This document shows, one piece after another, positions 7,342 through 9,398 of a DNA stretch of 9,398 bases; within the stretch, counting starts at the first letter, position 1, and every line of letters starts with the position of its first letter. Below the pieces are notes generated by a model. It did not search any database. It was not told where the DNA came from and saw nothing but the letters and a program-made list of their open reading frames with translations. The stretch is from Bacteroidota bacterium. GTDB lineage: Bacteria > Bacteroidota > Ignavibacteria > UBA10030. The position numbers and the translations under genes are program-made. The stretch spans positions 1 through 9,398 of the forward strand of contig JALONE010000015.1 in assembly GCA_025455125.1 (NCBI GenBank). Direction: 5' to 3'.

Positions 7342-7791
7342 TTAACCCCGCACCACAAATTCCTCCAGCAACCTCGCCGCCGTTCGGACGCAGGGAATGC
7401 AAACCTCCGCTTTCCTTCCGGACGACCGATATTCCTCGCTCCCCTCGGCTGTCCTGAGATCGCAGCGCACGAGATCGCGGCAGGTCGCTGCCCCGTGTTC
7501 CTGTCGAAATCGCTCCGCGATCAGTTGCACGAGCGCATACGTCGTTTCCTTTGCTTCCGAGTCTCCCGGCTCCGTCATGCCATGTCTGCATCCCACGACC
7601 ATGAACGCGCCAGTCAGCGCTCCGCATGTTTCCTGCAACCGCCCCATGCCGGCGCCGAACGCAGAAGAGACCTTCAGCGCGTCTTGCCCGGAAAGGCCGA
7701 CGTGCGGACCGTATGTCGAAACGATCGACTGGGAACAACTGAATCCCTTATTGAACATCTCGACCGCTTGTTCAATGCGCGATGAGTTCAT
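7342..7791 (-). CDS. C_GCAxxG_C_C family putative redox protein
   Basis: The product is 149 residues from the ATG at 7791. An in-frame TTG at 7800 would add three residues. The sequence matches the C_GCAxxG_C_C family (putative redox-active proteins of about 140 residues). It has FNKGFSCSQSI with C19 near the N-terminus, a CGALTG motif with C56 after a Gly/Ala-rich helix, then C68, a C104-x5-C110 pair (CRDLVRC), and CIPC (C131, C134) before a final AARLLEEF helix. No signal peptide is present, so it should be cytoplasmic. The family is described as having conserved cysteines and often lying near transporter genes; its biochemical role is not established. The ATG lies 12 nt after the stop of the gyrase-containing frame and lacks a good Shine-Dalgarno sequence. 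Read-through from that frame by re-initiation is therefore likely, if the two are truly adjacent. Confidence 0.8.
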   Translation of the reverse strand: MNSSRIEQAVEMFNKGFSCSQSIVSTYGPHVGLSGQDALKVSSAFGAGMGRLQETCGALTGAFMVVGCRHGMTEPGDSEAKETTYALVQLIAERFRQEHGAATCRDLVRCDLRTAEGSEEYRSSGRKAEVCIPCVRTAARLLEEFVVRG

Positions 7792-7803
7792 GCGTGTCAA
7801 TGG

Positions 7804-9165
7804 TCAGCGCTTCTTCTTTGCCGGTTTCGCCTTTGCTTTCCCGGATGCCTTTGTGCGCGCAGGGGCCGCCTTGCTCTTCTTCGCCGGCGACTTCTTCTCG
7901 GCCCGCTTTGGCTGAACGTTGAGCGCCGGTTTAGGCGTCTTCCCCGCTTTCAGGGCTTTTTTTTTCCCGTCATCGAACAGATCGCTCTGTTCGGCCGGCG
8001 GCGTTTCCGGTGTGTCGTCCTGCTGTGGTTTTACCTTGGGCCTCGTGCCATTCTCGTGCTCCGCAAGCCTCTTTTCTTCTTCGTCCTCCGCAACCACTGC
8101 CGCAACGTCTGCGATGCTGTCGTCACCGGACAACCGAATGAGCCGAACGCCCTGCGTATTGCGGCCCGCCACCCGAATGTCTGAGGCGTGCTGACGGATC
8201 ACCATGCCGTTCGAGGTCACGATCACAATGTCGTCTGTGTTCACGACCTCCTTGATCGTCACCATCTTGCCCGCCTTGTCCGACGTCTTGACTGTGATGA
8301 TCCCCTTGCCTCCACGGTGGCTGATGCGGTACTCTTTCTCCTCGCTCCGCTTGCCGAATCCCCGCTCGGTCGCAATGAGGATGCTCGTTCCCTTGCGGCG
8401 AAGGTTGACCATGCCGACGACCTCGTCGGTCTTGCCCAGTTTGATGCCGCGAACACCCGCGGCCGCGCGTCCCATCGGCCGGATCTCGTTCTCATGGAAG
8501 CGGATCGCGATGCCGTTCCGTGTGCCGATCACAATGTCCTGCGTTCCGTCGGTCAAGCGTACGTCGGTCAGAACGTCCTTTCCTTTCAGGTTGGCCGCCA
8601 CGATTCCGCTGCGCCGCGGATTGCCGAACTCGGACAAGAGGACCTTCTTGACCAATCCTTCTTTCGTCACCATGAAGACGAAATGCTTTTCATCGAACTC
8701 CTTCACCGCGATGAACGACGCGATGTTTTCGTCCTGCGTCTTCGCGATCAGCGTGCTGATCGACTTTCCTTTAGCCGTTCGTCCCGCCTCGGGGATCTCG
8801 TGAACCTTGAGCCAGTAGACGCGCCCCTTGTCTGTGAAGATCAGGATGTAGTCATGCGTGCTCGCGACGAACATGTGTTCCATGAAATCGTCTTCGCGCG
8901 TGGCGGCGCCTGTGACCCCCTTGCCGCCGCGGGATTGACGACGGTATCCGGAGACCGGGAAGCGCTTGATGAAACCGCTGTGACTGATGGTGATGACGAC
9001 CTCTTCCTCGGCGATCATATCTTCGATGCTGAACTCTTCCGCCTTGTACACGATCTCCGTCCGTCGGTCGTCGCCGAACTTCTCGCGGACTTGCTGCAAT
9101 TCCTCCTCGATGATCTTCAGCTGCAGCTGCTTGTTCTTCAGGATGGCTTTCAGCCTCTCGATCAG
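7804..9165 (-). other. gyrA: GyrA-derived segment: end of core, six-blade pinwheel, basic tail
   Basis: Blade-type repeats are visible around VVITISHSGFIKRF, YILIFTDKGRVYWLKV, FVFMVTKEGLVKKV, DIVIGTRNGIAIRF, SILIATERGFGKR and DIVIVTSNGMVIRQ. Each is followed by a Gly/Arg-rich loop, giving six blades as in GyrA and ParC-like pinwheels. The QSRGGKG box at 8917-8937 is a one-residue variant of the gyrase-specific QRRGGKG, which favours gyrase over topoisomerase IV. The last 54 residues (7807-7968) contain 19 Lys and 3 Arg with PAKK/AKAKP units. Confidence 0.85.
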
Positions 9166-9398
9166 TTTGATCGTCTCTTCTGTGCCACGACCTTCTGTGA
9201 TATCGACGACGAGTTCATGCAATCTTCTGAGCCCTTCGCGGCAGGTTGTGCACTTGCCACACGATTCAAACTCTAAAAATCCGAGGAAGTATTTTGCCAC
9301 GTCGACCATACAGGTTTTGTCGTCCATGACGATCATACCGCCAGAGCCCATCATCGAACCTTCTTCCCACAAGGTATCAAAATCGACCGGAACATCGA
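7804..9398 (-). CDS. gyrA: Chimeric frame: NuoF/HndC-like C-terminus joined to GyrA C-terminal domain (5' partial)
   Basis: The frame is open at the window edge, so no start is visible; the in-frame TTG at 9372 is not a credible initiator because the NuoF-like match continues upstream (DVPVDFDT). Numbered from that TTG, residues 1-72 match the C-terminal region of NADH-binding NuoF/HndC/HydB subunits: GSMMGSGGMIVMDDKTCMVD, then SCGKCTTCREG with three of the four 4Fe-4S cysteines (C38, C41, C44), then ITEGRG. The expected SLCGLGQ segment with the fourth cysteine is absent. From about residue 70 the sequence is GyrA: LIERLKAILKN..., KIIEEEL, EKFGDDRRTEI, then six pinwheel blades (about 124-423) with a GyrA-box variant QSRGGKG at 146-152. 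The GyrA breakage-reunion domain and catalytic tyrosine are missing. A 99-residue tail follows, acidic then strongly basic. The GyrA C-terminal domain wraps DNA during negative supercoiling. As it stands, neither half would be active as its parent enzyme. Confidence 0.85.
   Translation of the reverse strand, partial: DVPVDFDTLWEEGSMMGSGGMIVMDDKTCMVDVAKYFLGFLEFESCGKCTTCREGLRRLHELVVDITEGRGTEETIKLIERLKAILKNKQLQLKIIEEELQQVREKFGDDRRTEIVYKAEEFSIEDMIAEEEVVITISHSGFIKRFPVSGYRRQSRGGKGVTGAATREDDFMEHMFVASTHDYILIFTDKGRVYWLKVHEIPEAGRTAKGKSISTLIAKTQDENIASFIAVKEFDEKHFVFMVTKEGLVKKVLLSEFGNPRRSGIVAANLKGKDVLTDVRLTDGTQDIVIGTRNGIAIRFHENEIRPMGRAAAGVRGIKLGKTDEVVGMVNLRRKGTSILIATERGFGKRSEEKEYRISHRGGKGIITVKTSDKAGKMVTIKEVVNTDDIVIVTSNGMVIRQHASDIRVAGRNTQGVRLIRLSGDDSIADVAAVVAEDEEEKRLAEHENGTRPKVKPQQDDTPETPPAEQSDLFDDGKKKALKAGKTPKPALNVQPKRAEKKSPAKKSKAAPARTKASGKAKAKPAKKKR
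7957..7965 (-). repeat. Nine-adenine homopolymer in the gyrase tail
   Basis: On the coding strand GGG is followed by nine A and then GCC, encoding G-K-K-K-A at the beginning of the basic tail. Runs of nine A or T are a known threshold for transcriptional slippage in bacteria and also a common site of sequencing error. Removing one A gives K-K-K-P-stop. Adding one gives K-K-K-S-P-E-S-G-E-D-A-stop. Both would delete the basic tail. Confidence 0.6.
9139..9180 (-). other. Fusion junction between NuoF-like and GyrA sequence
   Basis: The protein family identity changes within residues ETIKLIERLKAIL. Upstream, ITEGRGTEE is typical NuoF-family sequence; downstream, LKAIL..LQ.KIIEEEL is typical GyrA. 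The middle, IKLIERL, is compatible with both families, so the crossover probably lies in a short stretch of shared sequence. The frame is kept, with no stop codon or ambiguous base. Confidence 0.75.
9166..9398 (-). other. NuoF/HndC/HydB-type fragment within the chimeric frame
   Basis: About 77-82 visible residues. The GSGGMIVMD..TCMVDVAKYF stretch is closer to the subunits of NAD(P)-linked hydrogenases and HndC/HydB enzymes than to the E. coli NuoF version, as far as I can recall the families. SCGKCTTCREG supplies three cluster ligands. The fragment stops just after GRGTEETIK, about 15 residues before the last ligand normally occurs. The FMN/NADH-binding part would lie beyond the window edge. 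Confidence 0.75.

Noticed and set aside
7253..7738. 162-residue N-terminal extension of the Asp-box protein frame
   Set aside because: It overlaps the redox gene in another frame, has no family similarity, is Arg/Gly-rich like a shadow frame, and a strong ribosome binding site plus signal peptide mark the start at 7252.
8188..9276. 362-codon open frame on the plus strand opposite the gyrase segment
   Set aside because: It is antisense to a clearly conserved coding region, and its translation looks like reverse-strand reading of biased codons, with no recognisable domain.
7370..9398. A new defence or mobile system formed by the chimeric frame and its neighbours
   Set aside because: No nuclease, integrase, transposase, toxin or CRISPR features are present; the genes are recognisable housekeeping or envelope families and the fusion is better explained by a join.

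Overview
The window looks like moderately GC-rich bacterial DNA from a Gram-negative (diderm) organism. Signal peptides on two exported proteins, a predicted outer-membrane barrel and an AsmA-like membrane-anchored protein support this. The long secreted Asp-box (BNR) protein and the hairpin-forming intergenic repeats carrying GTCGAAGC / TCGACCGGCTCAG cores suggest the FCB group, perhaps Ignavibacteria/Chlorobiota or a related lineage known from metagenomes. That placement is inference, with no marker gene to confirm it.

Layout. Positions 1-222 are non-coding and hold two inverted-repeat elements and a short heptamer repeat. A plus-strand two-gene unit follows (223-2623): a small DUF2062-like membrane protein (TIGR03546-type), then, after 1 nt, a 624-residue membrane-anchored AsmA-like protein with long coiled coils (TIGR03545-type). 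This unit meets the minus-strand genes head-on across a 31-bp gap. Reading the minus strand from right to left, there is: a chimeric reading frame open at the window edge (9398-7804); a small cysteine-motif redox protein of the C_GCAxxG_C_C family (7791-7342); a 1085-residue secreted protein with eleven Asp-box motifs (7252-3995); a small outer-membrane beta-barrel-like protein (3918-3247); and a multi-pass membrane protein with an HEGGH metalloprotease-like motif (3245-2655). The last two are separated by 1 nt and are probably translationally coupled.

The most striking item is the chimeric frame. Its first ~82 visible residues are the C-terminal iron-sulfur region of a NuoF/HndC/HydB-type NADH-binding subunit, ending before the fourth cluster cysteine. 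It then passes in frame into the end of the GyrA core and the complete six-bladed GyrA C-terminal pinwheel. Neither half is a complete enzyme. A metagenomic assembly join, or a real recombination at short local homology around 9139-9180, explains this better than a new functional fusion. If it is an assembly join, sequence to the right of about 9165 comes from a different locus than everything to the left.

The gyrase part has a second oddity. After the pinwheel it carries a lysine/alanine/proline-rich, histone-H1-like tail instead of a usual acidic one. A run of nine A residues (coding strand) sits at the start of that tail. A one-base slip either way would end translation within a few codons and remove the basic tail.
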